Source of the DNA: Cyclospora cayetanensis
Taxonomy: Eukaryota; Apicomplexa; Conoidasida; Eucoccidiorida; Eimeriidae
Length of the DNA stretch: 35,053 bases
Assembly: GCF_002999335.1 (NCBI RefSeq)
Contig: NW_020312233.1
Coordinates: forward strand, 1-35,053
Direction: 5' to 3'
This document shows, piece after piece, positions 34,929 through 35,053 of this stretch. Below the pieces are notes generated by a model that ran no database searches, was not told where the DNA came from, and saw only the letters and a program-made list of their open reading frames with translations. Made by a program: the position numbers and the translations under genes. Every line of letters starts with the position of its first letter. Positions within the stretch are counted from its first letter, which is position 1.

Positions 34929-35053
34929 CTCTCTCTCCTCTCTTTTTTTCACTTCTCCTCTTCCACTAGAAAAACACATCTTCAGTTTGCTTTTTTTTTT
35001 TTACAAATAACATTGACTATCCAACACACCACTTCTATTGTTATAATGTATTA

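Overview
The window looks like nuclear DNA of a coccidian apicomplexan, most likely an Eimeria species. The evidence is (i) long in-frame (CAG)n and (GCT)n tracts giving polyglutamine and polyalanine runs inside an otherwise conserved gene, (ii) many short GT-AG introns, (iii) a rhoptry-kinase-type secreted pseudokinase, and (iv) alternation of repeat-rich and repeat-poor blocks. The species call is inference; no organism-specific sequence was matched.

Layout. 1-350: intronic DNA with a (CT)n tract. 351-2317 (+): last five exons of a TBC1D13-like Rab GAP. 2318-4164: non-coding, with a diverged 182-bp tandem duplication. 4165-5787 (+): single-exon secreted ROPK-family pseudokinase. 6405-8652 (-): multi-exon mitochondrial carrier of the S-adenosylmethionine carrier (SLC25A26) type. 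10149-11435 (-): intronless AP-1 medium (mu1) subunit. 11436-19349: nearly 8 kb with no gene I can defend. 19350-19895 (+): small orphan protein with a signal-like N terminus and a hydrophobic C terminus. 19896-22560: no supported gene. 22723-34590 (+): one large gene of about 22 exons for a BRG1/SNF2-type remodelling ATPase with QLQ, HSA, SNF2 helicase, SnAC and bromodomain regions, heavily expanded by amino-acid repeats. 34640-35053: CT-rich microsatellite and window end.

The genes do not form an operon-like unit. A loose theme is the secretory pathway (Rab GAP, AP-1 adaptor, rhoptry-type cargo), but neighbours in this kind of genome are not normally functionally linked and I draw no pathway from the order. 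The most interesting signals are inside the SNF2 gene: an unusual Walker A motif (DCMGLGKT), a GC-AG intron bounded by an exact 10-bp direct repeat, and TGCA-repeat blocks at both ends of one 200-bp intron. The ROPK-like protein has lost all three standard catalytic signatures. I did not find a clearly new multi-gene system.
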